Below, in pieces: positions 33,686-42,889 of a stretch of DNA of 64,000 nucleotides (the first letter of the stretch is position 1; each line of letters starts with the position of its first letter). The stretch covers positions 124,001 to 188,000 of the forward strand of contig NZ_JAPTGG010000007.1 of the NCBI RefSeq assembly GCF_026891035.1, in the 5' to 3' direction. Made by a program: the position numbers and the translations under genes. The stretch is from Dasania phycosphaerae. Lineage in GTDB: Bacteria > Pseudomonadota > Gammaproteobacteria > Pseudomonadales > Dasaniaceae. Below the pieces are notes generated by a model that was not told where the DNA came from, ran no database searches, and saw nothing but the letters and a program-made list of their open reading frames with translations.

Positions 33686-35578
33686 ATGTCACGTATAAAA
33701 TTATTAAGCCCGCGACTGGCTAACCAAATTGCCGCCGGTGAGGTGGTCGAGCGCCCCGCTTCCGTTATCAAAGAGTTGGTAGAAAACAGTTTGGATGCCG
33801 GTGCCAGCCGTATCGATGTGGATGTAGAAAGCGGCGGCGTAAAACTCATGCGGGTGCGCGATAACGGCGGCGGCATAGCCCAAGAAGATATGCCATTGGC
33901 TTTAAGCCGCCACGCTACCAGCAAAATTTATGAGCTGGACGATTTGGAAAAAGTGGTAAGCATGGGCTTCAGAGGCGAGGCCCTGGCTTCTATCAGTTCA
34001 GTATCGCGGCTGTGTATTTTATCCAACACCCAAGAGCAGGGTGCGGGCTGGAAAGCTGAAACCGAAGGCCGCGATATGCAGGTAGAGGTAGGCCCTGCGC
34101 CGCATCCCAAAGGCTCCACCGTAGAAGTACGCGACTTGTTTTTTAATACTCCAGCAAGGCGTAAATTTTTACGTACCGAAAAAACCGAATTTAATCATTT
34201 GGAAGAAGTGATTAAGCGGCAGGCGTTAGGGCGCTTTGATGTGGGCTTTCACCTGCGCCACAACGGCAAAGTGATACACGCCTTAAAAAACTGTGATAGC
34301 CAGTTAGAGCAAGAGCGCAGAGTCGCTTCGGTATGTGGCCCTGCCTTTATGCAAAATGCTCTACACATAGACACCGAAGCCATGGGCTTGCGGCTGTGGG
34401 GCTGGGTGGCGCTACCGACTTTTTCACGCAGCCAGGCCGACCTGCAGCACTTTTATGTTAATGGCCGGGTAATACGCGATAAGTTAGTCACCCATGCGGT
34501 GAGGCAAGCCTACCGCGATGTATTGTTTCACGGCCGCCATCCGGCCTTTGTTTTATATTTGGAGTGCGACCCCGCCATAGTCGACGTCAATGTGCACCCT
34601 ACCAAGCACGAAGTGCGTTTTAGAGATGGCCGCACCGTACACGACTTTTTATTTCGCAGTTTGCATCGCTTATTAGCCGACGTGCGCCCCGATGCCCAGC
34701 ATATGCCCACCGGTGACAATAACGCCCAGCCCGCGGTGAGCGGCATAGCTGCTGGCGAGTTTGCTGGCCAGTCGGCTATGTCTTTGCGCGATGATGCTCG
34801 TCCCAGTATGGGGCAGGTGCAAGAGCAGTTGGCAGGTTATGGCGAGCTGTATAGTCGCAATACTGCCGACGCCAGTAACCTGCAGTCAGCGCCGCCTAGT
34901 GCAGGCGATAGAGGTGCTTATTCGCCCACAACTTTTACCACGGCTAACAGCAACGCATCGCCAATCAATTTAAGTGATTTAGAAACTGACGAAATCCCGC
35001 CCTTAGGTTTTGCCATTGCCCAGTTAAAAGGTATTTATATCCTCGCCGAAAATGCTAACGGTTTGGTATTGGTGGATATGCATGCCGCCCACGAACGCAT
35101 CACTTATGAGCGCATGAAACAAGCGCGCGCCGGTGAGGGCATTAAAGCCCAGCCTTTATTAGTGCCCGAAAGCGTGGCAGTGAGCCAGCGCGAGGCCGAT
35201 TATGCCGAACAAAACACGGAGCTATTTACTCAGCTGGGTTTAAGTGTTGAACGCGCTGGCCCCGAAACCATAATGATTCGGCAGGTGCCTATTATTTTGC
35301 AAAACGGCAACGTGGAGCAGTTGGTGCGTGACGTGCTGGCTGATCTTATAGAGCACGGCAGCAGCGATAGAATCGAAGCGCATATCAACGAAATTCTCGG
35401 CACCATGGCCTGCCATGGCTCGGTACGCGCCAATCGCCGTTTAAGCATTCCAGAAATGAATGCACTATTGCGCGACATGGAAGAAACCGAACGCAGCGGC
35501 CAGTGCAACCACGGTAGACCTACGTGGACGCAAATGAGTTTGGATGAGTTGGATAAATTGTTTTTAAGAGGGCAGTGA
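33686..35578 (+). CDS. mutL: DNA mismatch repair protein MutL
   Basis: 630 residues. N-terminal GHKL ATPase motifs ENSLDAGAS, RDNGGGI, GFRGEALASIS. A disordered linker spans about 335-435. The C-terminal domain carries DMHAAHERITYE, which fits the DQHA(X)2E(X)4E metal-binding endonuclease motif, so this MutL is probably a nicking enzyme, unlike the Escherichia coli protein. This fits a lineage that does not use MutH. It starts 13 bases after amiB. Confidence 0.96.
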   Translation: MSRIKLLSPRLANQIAAGEVVERPASVIKELVENSLDAGASRIDVDVESGGVKLMRVRDNGGGIAQEDMPLALSRHATSKIYELDDLEKVVSMGFRGEALASISSVSRLCILSNTQEQGAGWKAETEGRDMQVEVGPAPHPKGSTVEVRDLFFNTPARRKFLRTEKTEFNHLEEVIKRQALGRFDVGFHLRHNGKVIHALKNCDSQLEQERRVASVCGPAFMQNALHIDTEAMGLRLWGWVALPTFSRSQADLQHFYVNGRVIRDKLVTHAVRQAYRDVLFHGRHPAFVLYLECDPAIVDVNVHPTKHEVRFRDGRTVHDFLFRSLHRLLADVRPDAQHMPTGDNNAQPAVSGIAAGEFAGQSAMSLRDDARPSMGQVQEQLAGYGELYSRNTADASNLQSAPPSAGDRGAYSPTTFTTANSNASPINLSDLETDEIPPLGFAIAQLKGIYILAENANGLVLVDMHAAHERITYERMKQARAGEGIKAQPLLVPESVAVSQREADYAEQNTELFTQLGLSVERAGPETIMIRQVPIILQNGNVEQLVRDVLADLIEHGSSDRIEAHINEILGTMACHGSVRANRRLSIPEMNALLRDMEETERSGQCNHGRPTWTQMSLDELDKLFLRGQ

Positions 35579-35624
35579 TTGTCAGTCGCTAGTGTTTTGA
35601 GGGCGACGATAGCAACCTAGTCTT

Positions 35625-35652
35625 GCCGGGCCTAGCCCGGCTTCAGTCTTTT
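35625..35652 (+). terminator. hairpin between convergent mutL and GST genes
   Basis: GCCGGGC (35625-35631), loop CTA, GCCCGGC (35635-35641), then TTCAGTCTTTTT on the plus strand. Likely ends the mutL message. Confidence 0.6.
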
Positions 35653-36272
35653 TACAGGGCCACGCCGTGCTCAACAAACACTTTATTCGCCACTGGATGT
35701 GTCGTTACTTTTTCAAACAACAGCTGCAGCCGCGGCAGGCGTGTAAATAAAGCTTCTCTATCTTCCTGCCAGCTAATCAGTGTGGCCAAGTATAAATCAC
35801 AAGCTTGTATGGTTTCGCCCAGGCAATAGGGGCCGGGTTCTAGCCAGCTATTAACTATGTCGTAGTGTTTGTCTATGGCTTGCTTGGCCATTTCGCGTAC
35901 TTCATCGCAGGCTTGTTTGGATACCGCGTATTTATTGGGGTAGTACACGCGTAAATAGGCTTCGTGCATGGAGGAGTTTAAAAAGTGCATCCACTTTAAA
36001 TAATGGCCGCGCTGTGGCGAATCCAGGGCTGGGGTCATATTAAGCTGGGGCCATTTGTCGGCCAAGTAGGTAGTGATGCCCACACACTGGGTGAAGACTT
36101 GCTCGTCCTCTACTAAGGTAGGGACTTGGCCGGTGGGGTTGAGGCTGAGATAGTGTTCGGGCAGGCCTTGGTCAAAACTGAGGTATACGTTTTCATAAGG
36201 CTGGCCGCTCATTTCTAAAATAATTTGAGCGGGTATGCTGCACGAGTCTTTCGCGCCGTAATAGGTCAACAT
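35652..36272 (-). CDS. glutathione S-transferase family protein
   Basis: 206 residues from the ATG at 36272, which has GGGAG about 8 bases before it on the minus strand; the longer open frame to 36335 has no such support. N-terminal thioredoxin-like domain (MLTYYGAKDSCSIPAQIILEM, SLNPTGQVPTLVEDE with the cis-Pro) and all-helical C-terminal domain. The residue after YYGAKDSC is a Ser/Cys-type catalytic position. Substrate unknown. It splits mutL from miaA, which are adjacent in Pseudomonas. Confidence 0.85.
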   Translation of the reverse strand: MLTYYGAKDSCSIPAQIILEMSGQPYENVYLSFDQGLPEHYLSLNPTGQVPTLVEDEQVFTQCVGITTYLADKWPQLNMTPALDSPQRGHYLKWMHFLNSSMHEAYLRVYYPNKYAVSKQACDEVREMAKQAIDKHYDIVNSWLEPGPYCLGETIQACDLYLATLISWQEDREALFTRLPRLQLLFEKVTTHPVANKVFVEHGVAL

Positions 36273-36423
36273 TGTGTTTGCTCCCGGAAAAACAGTTTTT
36301 ATTGTTGCTGTTAGTGTGCAGGCCAGTCTAGGCAATTGGCTGCGGTTTTATAGACTCTACAGCATAGCCTAAGTTCATAGAGGCTTGCGTACTTTATGGC
36401 TGGCGATGAGTTACAATGCGCCC

Positions 36424-37437
36424 ATGAGTGATAGCCAATTACCCCCCGCCATTTTTTTAATGGGCCCTACCGCATCGGGTAAAACCGATTTGGCCATAGC
36501 CCTGTGTCAGCAGTTGCCCTGCGAGATTATCAGTGTCGATTCCGCATTGGTGTACAAGGGTTTAGATATAGGCAGCGCCAAGCCCAGCGCTCAAGAGCAA
36601 GCTCTGGCGCCGCATAGGCTAATCGATGTGCGCGACCCCGCACAGGCCTATTCCGCGGCGGAATTCCGGGCCGATGCTCTGGGTGAAATGCAGGCGATTA
36701 GCCGCCGCGGCCGCATCCCTTTATTGGTGGGTGGCACTATGCTGTATTTTAAAACCTTGTTAGAGGGCATAGCTGATATGCCTGAAACCGACTTGGCTTT
36801 GCGGGCGCAAATAGAGGCCGAGGCCGAGCTAAAGGGCTGGCCAGCTCTGCATGCCGAGCTGGCAGAGGTAGACCCGGCTTCGGCGGCGCGTATACATCCC
36901 AATCACTCGCAGCGTATAGAGCGGGCGTTAAATATTTATAGAAGCTGTGGCCAAACCATGACCGAGCTGCATCAGCAGCAGGCTAGCGAGGCGCAGCAGC
37001 AGTTCCCTTATGAGCTTATCCAATTGGCGATAGCGCCTTTAGATAGAGCGGTGTTGCATAGGCGTATAGCGCAACGTTTTCAAAAAATGATGGAACAAGG
37101 CTTTATTGATGAGGTCAGAGCTTTGCGCGCGCGGGGGGATTTGCACTTGGATTTACCTTCCATGCGGGCAGTAGGGTATAGGCAGGCCTGGGAGTATTTG
37201 GATGGCCTATGGACCGAAGAGGAGATGGTGGAGCGGGGCATTATTGCCACTCGGCAGCTGGCAAAACGTCAGTTTACGTGGTTGCGTAACTGGCCTGATC
37301 TTAACTGGATACATACCGATGCTGAAAATCGCCTGCTACTTAGCCCTGAAACGGCTATGGCGGCGGCCGGCTTAGAGGGCCAAAAGCCCATAGCCTTGGC
37401 GATAAAATATCTAGACAAAATATCTCACTCACGGTGA
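36424..37437 (+). CDS. miaA: tRNA dimethylallyltransferase MiaA
   Basis: Adds the dimethylallyl group to A37 of UNN-reading tRNAs. P-loop GPTASGKTDLAIAL, then SVDSALVYKGLDIGSAKP, and the substrate loop GGTMLYFKTLLEG. 337 residues from the ATG at 36424; the TTG at 36385 would add 13 residues with no family match. Start of the classic miaA-hfq-hflX-hflK-hflC block. Confidence 0.96.
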   Translation: MSDSQLPPAIFLMGPTASGKTDLAIALCQQLPCEIISVDSALVYKGLDIGSAKPSAQEQALAPHRLIDVRDPAQAYSAAEFRADALGEMQAISRRGRIPLLVGGTMLYFKTLLEGIADMPETDLALRAQIEAEAELKGWPALHAELAEVDPASAARIHPNHSQRIERALNIYRSCGQTMTELHQQQASEAQQQFPYELIQLAIAPLDRAVLHRRIAQRFQKMMEQGFIDEVRALRARGDLHLDLPSMRAVGYRQAWEYLDGLWTEEEMVERGIIATRQLAKRQFTWLRNWPDLNWIHTDAENRLLLSPETAMAAAGLEGQKPIALAIKYLDKISHSR

Positions 37438-37620
37438 ATTGAGTTATACTTAGCTTCGTCTGGTACTTGTGGCCGCGCTTTGAGCCACACCAGGCTGCGA
37501 TATTCGGGTCGCCATATTGGCAAGCCCAACAATAATAGTTATGCACAATAATATTCTGGATAACTATAAGGTCTCACACATTATATTTATGGCCCGAGTT
37601 GGGCTTAGAAGGAGAGTCAC

Positions 37621-37857
37621 ATGTCAAAAGGGCATACGCTACAAGACCCTTATCTAAATGTTTTGCGCAAAGAGCGCATTCCAGTATCAATTTACTTGGT
37701 GAATGGCATTAAGCTACAAGGCCAAGTTGAATCATTTGACCAATTTGTTATTTTGCTAAAAAACACTGTTAGCCAAATGGTTTATAAGCACGCTATTTCT
37801 ACTGTTGTTCCCTCTCGTGTTGTGCGCATGCCACAGCCGGGTCCGGATGAAGAATAA
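37621..37857 (+). CDS. hfq: RNA chaperone Hfq
   Basis: 78 residues, full length of the short, Pseudomonas-like form without a long acidic tail. Sm1 KERIPVSIYLVNGIKLQGQV and Sm2 YKHAISTVVPSR are intact, including the proximal-face Gln-8 region and VYKHA uridine-binding motif (YKHA here). Strong Shine-Dalgarno AAGGAG 7 bases before ATG. Hexameric; pairs small RNAs with mRNAs. Confidence 0.98.
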   Translation: MSKGHTLQDPYLNVLRKERIPVSIYLVNGIKLQGQVESFDQFVILLKNTVSQMVYKHAISTVVPSRVVRMPQPGPDEE

Positions 37858-37871
37858 ACTGAGGTATTTAA

Positions 37872-39176
37872 TTGTTATTTGAGCGTCCAGATTCCGGTGA
37901 ACGGGCCGTTTTAGTTCATTTAGATTTGAGACGGGAAGATGAACGAGAAAACCTCAGCGAATTTCAAGAGTTAGTTCTATCGGCAGGCGGTGACCCAGTG
38001 GCATATGTCAGTGGTCACCGTGATGCACCTCATTCCAAATTTTTTGTGGGTACAGGCAAGTTAGAAGAAATACGTCAGCAAATCATCGATCACGATGCCG
38101 AGCTGGTGTTGTTTAATCACGCCCTGTCCCCCAGCCAAGAGCGCAATATAGAGGCGGCACTAGAGTGTCGAGTATTGGACCGCACCGGCCTAATACTGGA
38201 TATTTTTGCCCAGCGCGCCCGCACCCACGAGGGTAAGCTGCAAGTTGAGCTGGCCCAGTTGCACCATATGTCTACTCGCTTAATACGGGGCTGGACCCAC
38301 CTGGAGCGGCAAAAAGGGGGTATAGGCTTGCGCGGCCCGGGTGAAACTCAGCTAGAGTCCGACCGCCGTTTACTGCGTGCGCGTATTAAGTCCATTACCA
38401 AGCGTTTGGCCAAAGTACGCGGCCAGCGCGAGCAGGGCCGCCGCAGCCGCAGCCGCAATGAAATAGCCACCGTGTCATTGGTGGGCTATACCAATGCGGG
38501 CAAATCGACGCTGTTTAATAATATGACCAACTCTGAGGTGTACGCCGCCGATCAGCTGTTTGCCACCCTAGACCCTACACTTAGGCGCTTAAAAGTGCCT
38601 GACCTAGGCCCCATAGTGCTGGCCGATACCGTGGGCTTTATTCGTCACTTACCTCATAAGCTAGTAGAAGCCTTTAGGGCTACCCTAGAAGAGGCGGCGC
38701 AGGCCGACTTTTTGGTGCATGTCATAGATTGTGCCGATGAGGACAGGGCCGCCAATATAGAGCAGGTGGAGTTAGTACTCAAAGAGATCGGTGCCCATAA
38801 AATTCCACGCCTGGAAGTGTATAACAAGGTCGACCTGGTTATCGCCCAGCCCCGTATAGATTACAACGATGTGGGCGAACCACAGCGGGTTTGGCTATCC
38901 GCGCAATCGGGCGAAGGTATAGACTTATTGCTAGAGGCCTTGGCTCAGCGCTTAGGCGAAGAGTTGGTGGCGGGCACTTTAGCGTTAACCGCGCAGCAGG
39001 GGCGCTTGCGGGCAGCTTTGTATGAATTAGATGTAGTCTCAGCCGAGCACTATAACGAGCAGGGCTTATGCGAGTTGGAAATTCGCTTACCAAAAAGCGA
39101 TTTCAACCGCTTGGCCGCTGCCGAAAATCTCAACGCCGCCGAGTTAATAGCGACGCAACAACTAAAAGTTTGTTAG
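37872..39176 (+). CDS. hflX: ribosome-associated GTPase HflX
   Basis: 434 residues from a TTG start 14 bases after hfq. The N-terminal HflX domain (1-190, with LIRGWTHLERQKGGIGLRGP) precedes the G domain: GYTNAGKSTLFNNM (G1), DTVGFIRHLP (G3), NKVD (G4). Splits 70S ribosomes after stress. TTG is the only start near a usual spacing. Confidence 0.96.
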   Translation: MLFERPDSGERAVLVHLDLRREDERENLSEFQELVLSAGGDPVAYVSGHRDAPHSKFFVGTGKLEEIRQQIIDHDAELVLFNHALSPSQERNIEAALECRVLDRTGLILDIFAQRARTHEGKLQVELAQLHHMSTRLIRGWTHLERQKGGIGLRGPGETQLESDRRLLRARIKSITKRLAKVRGQREQGRRSRSRNEIATVSLVGYTNAGKSTLFNNMTNSEVYAADQLFATLDPTLRRLKVPDLGPIVLADTVGFIRHLPHKLVEAFRATLEEAAQADFLVHVIDCADEDRAANIEQVELVLKEIGAHKIPRLEVYNKVDLVIAQPRIDYNDVGEPQRVWLSAQSGEGIDLLLEALAQRLGEELVAGTLALTAQQGRLRAALYELDVVSAEHYNEQGLCELEIRLPKSDFNRLAAAENLNAAELIATQQLKVC

Positions 39177-39245
39177 ACTTCGCGGCAATCATTGATGTAT
39201 GACTCATGCCGTCCATTACGGGCGCAGGTAACATAGGAGAGAATA

Positions 39246-40421
39246 ATGGCCTGGAATGAACCGGGTGGTGGCAACAATAAAGATCCGTGGGGCAGTGGTG
39301 GCAATAAAAACCAAGGTCCTCCTGATTTAGATGAAGCCCTACGTAAGCTACAAGAAAAACTCAGCGGCATTTTTGGCGGTAAGCCTAGCGGCAATGGTGG
39401 CGGCTCATCGCCCAGCATTAGCGGTGGTTTTCTTGCTGCCCTTGCAGGTATTGCGGTTATTATTTGGGCGCTGTTTGGTATCTACCAGGTCAATGAACAA
39501 GAGCGCGCCGTGGTGTTGCGCTTTGGTTTGTACCACTCCGTGGTGCAGCCTGGCCTGCACTGGAACCCGCCTTTAATTGATGACGTGATTATAGAAAATA
39601 CTACGCGTCTACGTTTGTATTCCACCAAAGGTCGTATGCTAACCGAAGACCTCAATATTATAGAGGTTGAGTTGTCGGTGCAGTACAGCATAGACGATAT
39701 CAAACTGTTCTTGCTGGCGGTGGTTAACCCCGAGCGCAGCTTGGAGCAGGCCGCCGATTCGGCACTGCGCCATGTCGTAGGCTCCAGTATTATGAACAGC
39801 GTGTTAACCGAAGGTCGTAGCCAGGTGGCTATAGAAGTGCAGCGTCGTTTGCAGGATTACTTAGATAGCTATAGAACCGGCATACGTTTAACCACGGTTA
39901 ACATAGAGAAAACCTCGCCTCCACCAGAAGTGCAGGACGCCTTTGATGATGTGAACAAGGCCCGTGAAGATGAGGAGCGCTATCGCAACCAGGCCGAAAC
40001 CTACGCCAACGGCATTATTCCAGAGGCACGCGGTAAGGCTAAGCGGGTACTGGAAGAAGCCAGCGCTTATCACGACCAAGTGATAGCCCGAGCTGAAGGT
40101 GAAGCCCAGCGTTTTGAAAACTTACTGGCCGAGTATAAAAAGGCACCCAGGGTAACTAGAGAGCGTTTGTATCTAGATGCCGTACAAGAGGTGATGACTA
40201 ACGGCTCTAAAATTTTGGTCGATGTTGAAGGCGGCAATAACATGATGTATTTGCCCTTGGACAAAATCATGCAGTCTACAGCGGGCGCTAGCTCTGCTAT
40301 TGGTAGCAGCGGTGGCGGCCAGTCTATTTCCTCTGACTCTATACGTGAAATTAGCGAGCAAGTTGTTAGCCAATTGCGTAGGGAAGCCTCAACTAACAGT
40401 CGTCGTAGGGAGACCAGATAA
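39246..40421 (+). CDS. hflK: FtsH modulator HflK
   Basis: 391 residues. A Gly/Asn-rich cytoplasmic N-terminus (GGGNNKDPWGSGGNKNQ), one membrane segment (FLAALAGIAVIIWALFGIY), then a prohibitin/SPFH domain and long helix (AETYANGIIPEARGKAKRV). HflKC forms a large periplasmic cage around FtsH and restrains proteolysis of membrane proteins. AGGAGAG precedes the ATG; hflC starts 2 bases after the stop. Confidence 0.96.
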   Translation: MAWNEPGGGNNKDPWGSGGNKNQGPPDLDEALRKLQEKLSGIFGGKPSGNGGGSSPSISGGFLAALAGIAVIIWALFGIYQVNEQERAVVLRFGLYHSVVQPGLHWNPPLIDDVIIENTTRLRLYSTKGRMLTEDLNIIEVELSVQYSIDDIKLFLLAVVNPERSLEQAADSALRHVVGSSIMNSVLTEGRSQVAIEVQRRLQDYLDSYRTGIRLTTVNIEKTSPPPEVQDAFDDVNKAREDEERYRNQAETYANGIIPEARGKAKRVLEEASAYHDQVIARAEGEAQRFENLLAEYKKAPRVTRERLYLDAVQEVMTNGSKILVDVEGGNNMMYLPLDKIMQSTAGASSAIGSSGGGQSISSDSIREISEQVVSQLRREASTNSRRRETR

Positions 40422-40423
40422 TC

Positions 40424-41296
40424 ATGTCTAATCGATCTATAGTCGTATTGGCCATTATAGGCTTGGTGTTGATAGTGCTATCCAACACGCTTTATATCAT
40501 TAAAGAAACCGAGCGTGCGGTATTGTTAGAGTTTGGCCGCTTGGTGGAGTCCGATATTAAGCCGGGCTTGCATATTAAAAAGCCTTTAATCAATGAAGTA
40601 CGTAAGTTTGATGCGCGTATCTTAACCGTTGATGCGGCCCCAGAAGAGTTTCTGAATGCCGAGAAAAAAGGCATGAGCGTAGACTCCTTTGTTAAATGGC
40701 GCATTATCGATGTGGGTAAGTATTACACCGCTACCAATGGTGAGGAGGTGCGTGCTGCGCGTCTGATTGCCCAGCGTGCTAATGAAGGCCTGCGCAACCA
40801 GTTTGGTAAGCGTACCCTGCATGAAGTGGTTAGCGGTGAGCGCGACCAATTGATGCATGAGTTGGTAGATACCCTCAATAAACTGACGCAAGGTGAGCTA
40901 GGTGTAGAGATCATCGATGTGCGGGTTAAGCGCATAGACCTGCCCGACCGGGTGAGTGGCGCGGTATTTGACCGTATGCGCACCGGCCGTGAGCGCGAGG
41001 CTCGCGAGCATCGCTCTAAAGGTATAGAGCAGGCCGAGGTGATACGCGCCGATGCCGATCGCAAGCGTACCGTTATCGAGGCTGAGGCTTATAGAGACTC
41101 TGAGAAAATACGCGGTGAAGGTGATGCCAAAGCAACGGCTATCTACTCCAGCGCCTATAATCGTGACCCAGAGTTTTACTCCTTTGTGCGCAGCTTAACG
41201 GCTTATAAGGCCGCATTTAAGGATAAGGGCGACATGATGATAGTCGACCCTGAAAGTGACTTCTTCAAATACCTAAAGAGCAGCACTGCCAAGTAA
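40424..41296 (+). CDS. hflC: FtsH modulator HflC
   Basis: 290 residues. N-terminal membrane anchor (SIVVLAIIGLVLIVLSNTLY) and SPFH domain (KETERAVLLEFGRLV...) with the family helix REREAREHRSKGIEQAEVIR. Pairs with HflK, whose gene ends two bases upstream. Confidence 0.97.
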   Translation: MSNRSIVVLAIIGLVLIVLSNTLYIIKETERAVLLEFGRLVESDIKPGLHIKKPLINEVRKFDARILTVDAAPEEFLNAEKKGMSVDSFVKWRIIDVGKYYTATNGEEVRAARLIAQRANEGLRNQFGKRTLHEVVSGERDQLMHELVDTLNKLTQGELGVEIIDVRVKRIDLPDRVSGAVFDRMRTGREREAREHRSKGIEQAEVIRADADRKRTVIEAEAYRDSEKIRGEGDAKATAIYSSAYNRDPEFYSFVRSLTAYKAAFKDKGDMMIVDPESDFFKYLKSSTAK

Positions 41297-41305
41297 GCTG
41301 TATAG

Positions 41306-41348
41306 CCCCGGCCTAGCTGCTCATAGCCACTAGGTTTACGGGGTTTTT
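41306..41348 (+). terminator. two-part hairpin and T-run after hflC
   Basis: CCCCG (41306-41310) with CGGGG (41339-41343), and inside it CCTAG/CTAGG, then TTTTT. Confidence 0.55.
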
Positions 41349-41367
41349 CTATGGTAGAATGCGCTAA

Positions 41368-41410
41368 CCGGGCAACATTATGCGAGAGCATAGGGTTGCG
41401 CGGTTTTTTT
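41368..41410 (+). terminator. second terminator upstream of the DUF2065 gene
   Basis: CCGGGCAAC (41368-41376) pairs with GTTGCGCGG (41395-41403), one mismatch, inner TATGC-GAGA-GCATA, then seven T. Separates hflC from DUF2065-hisZ-purA, with some readthrough possible. Confidence 0.75.
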
Positions 41411-41460
41411 ATGTGTAAACATTGGGGCACTAGGCCTCAAGCATACCGATAGAGGTGACT

Positions 41461-41646
41461 ATGTGGCAGGATCTGGCCATCGCACTAAGCTTGGTGTTGG
41501 TGATCGAGGGGATACTGCCATTTTTAAGCCCTCGCTCATGGCGTGACATGATTATGCAAGTAGCTCAGCTCAGTGAGCGGCAGCTACGTATCATGGGCTT
41601 GGCGAGTATGCTGGCGGGGTTATTCCTGCTAACACTATTGAAATAG
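41461..41646 (+). CDS. DUF2065 small inner-membrane protein
   Basis: 61 residues from ATG 41461, which has AGAGG just upstream; the GTG at 41455 lies on that site. Two hydrophobic segments (LAIALSLVLVIEGILPFL and LRIMGLASMLAGLFLLTLL). Known only as a conserved partner of hflC/hisZ in this gene order; function unknown. Confidence 0.85.
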   Translation: MWQDLAIALSLVLVIEGILPFLSPRSWRDMIMQVAQLSERQLRIMGLASMLAGLFLLTLLK

Positions 41647-41676
41647 AATCTAATTTTACTATCAAAGGCGTTATTC

Positions 41677-42852
41677 ATGACCATAGCTGATCGCTGGCTG
41701 TTGCCCGATGGTGTCGAAGAGCTGTTGCCCGAACAGGCAGAACAGGTCGAGGCCCTACGTCGAAAATTATTAGATTTATACCACACCTGGGGTTACGAGC
41801 TGGTAATGCCGCCACTGCTAGAGTTTACCGACTCCTTATTAGTGGGCCTAGGCAAAGACGTAGACCTGCAAACCTTTAAAGTGGTGGACCAACTCAGCGG
41901 TCGCACCATGGGCATACGCCCCGATATGACCACCCAAATTGCCCGCATCGATGCCCATTGCCTTAAGCGCGATGGTGCAGTGCGCCTTTGTTATGCCGGC
42001 AGTGTATTACACACCCGCCCCAAAACACTGATGGCCTCACGCTCGCCCATACAATTAGGGGCAGAGCTCTATGGCGATAGCAGCATAGACAGCGATATAG
42101 AAATTATCAGCCTAATGCTAGAGACCCTGCGCGCCAGCGGTATAGCAAACATCACCTTGGATTTAGGTCACGTTAGCATCTACCGCGCGCTACTGGCCGA
42201 GGCTGGCCTAGAGGAAGAGGCCAAGCAAGCCTTGTTTGATGCCTTGCAGCGCAAGTCAGGCACAGAAATTAACGCCCTGATCGCCGCTCATGTCTGCCAG
42301 CCACAAGTGGCCAGCATGATGCAGGCGCTAACTCAGCTTAACGGTGGCCGTGAAGTGTTAAGCGAAGCCGCCACTGTGTTGGCTGCTGCCGGCGAGCAAG
42401 TACAGCTGGCACTGGCCGAGCTGGGTAAAGTGGCTGATAGCATCGCCGCCAGAATGCCCGATGTGAACATTTATTTTGATTTAAGTGAGCTGCGTGGCTA
42501 CCACTACCACACCGGATTAGTGTTTGCCGCTCTGGCGCCAGGCTTGGGCCAGGCGGTTGCCAACGGTGGCCGCTACGATGATGTGGGCAAGGTTTTTGGC
42601 CGCGCCCGTCCGGCAACTGGTTTTAGTACCGACCTAAAAGCGCTGCTGCAATTATTACCAGCGACCGCAGCGCAAAGCCATAAAGCAATAGCAGCACCCA
42701 ATAGCGATGATCTTGCCCTATGGCAGGCCATACAGCAGTTGCGTGCCCAAGGTGAGCGCGTGCTGCAAACCTTATCCGAGCAAACCGCGGTTGCAGCCTG
42801 TGACCGTCAATTAGTGTTAGAGCAGGGTACATGGGTTGTAAAGCCGCTATAG
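41677..42852 (+). CDS. hisZ: ATP phosphoribosyltransferase regulatory subunit HisZ
   Basis: 391 residues. A catalytically dead histidyl-tRNA synthetase paralogue: LLPDGVEELLPEQAEQVE, GIRPDMTTQIARI and YYDVGKVFG-type GGRYDDVGKVFG are retained, the anticodon domain is missing. It activates the short form of HisG in histidine synthesis, so a short hisG should exist elsewhere. Between hflC and purA, the Pseudomonas position. Confidence 0.94.
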   Translation: MTIADRWLLPDGVEELLPEQAEQVEALRRKLLDLYHTWGYELVMPPLLEFTDSLLVGLGKDVDLQTFKVVDQLSGRTMGIRPDMTTQIARIDAHCLKRDGAVRLCYAGSVLHTRPKTLMASRSPIQLGAELYGDSSIDSDIEIISLMLETLRASGIANITLDLGHVSIYRALLAEAGLEEEAKQALFDALQRKSGTEINALIAAHVCQPQVASMMQALTQLNGGREVLSEAATVLAAAGEQVQLALAELGKVADSIAARMPDVNIYFDLSELRGYHYHTGLVFAALAPGLGQAVANGGRYDDVGKVFGRARPATGFSTDLKALLQLLPATAAQSHKAIAAPNSDDLALWQAIQQLRAQGERVLQTLSEQTAVAACDRQLVLEQGTWVVKPL

Positions 42853-42889
42853 TGCTGCGCAACTGCCTGTGAATTTGAAAACTTGAGTA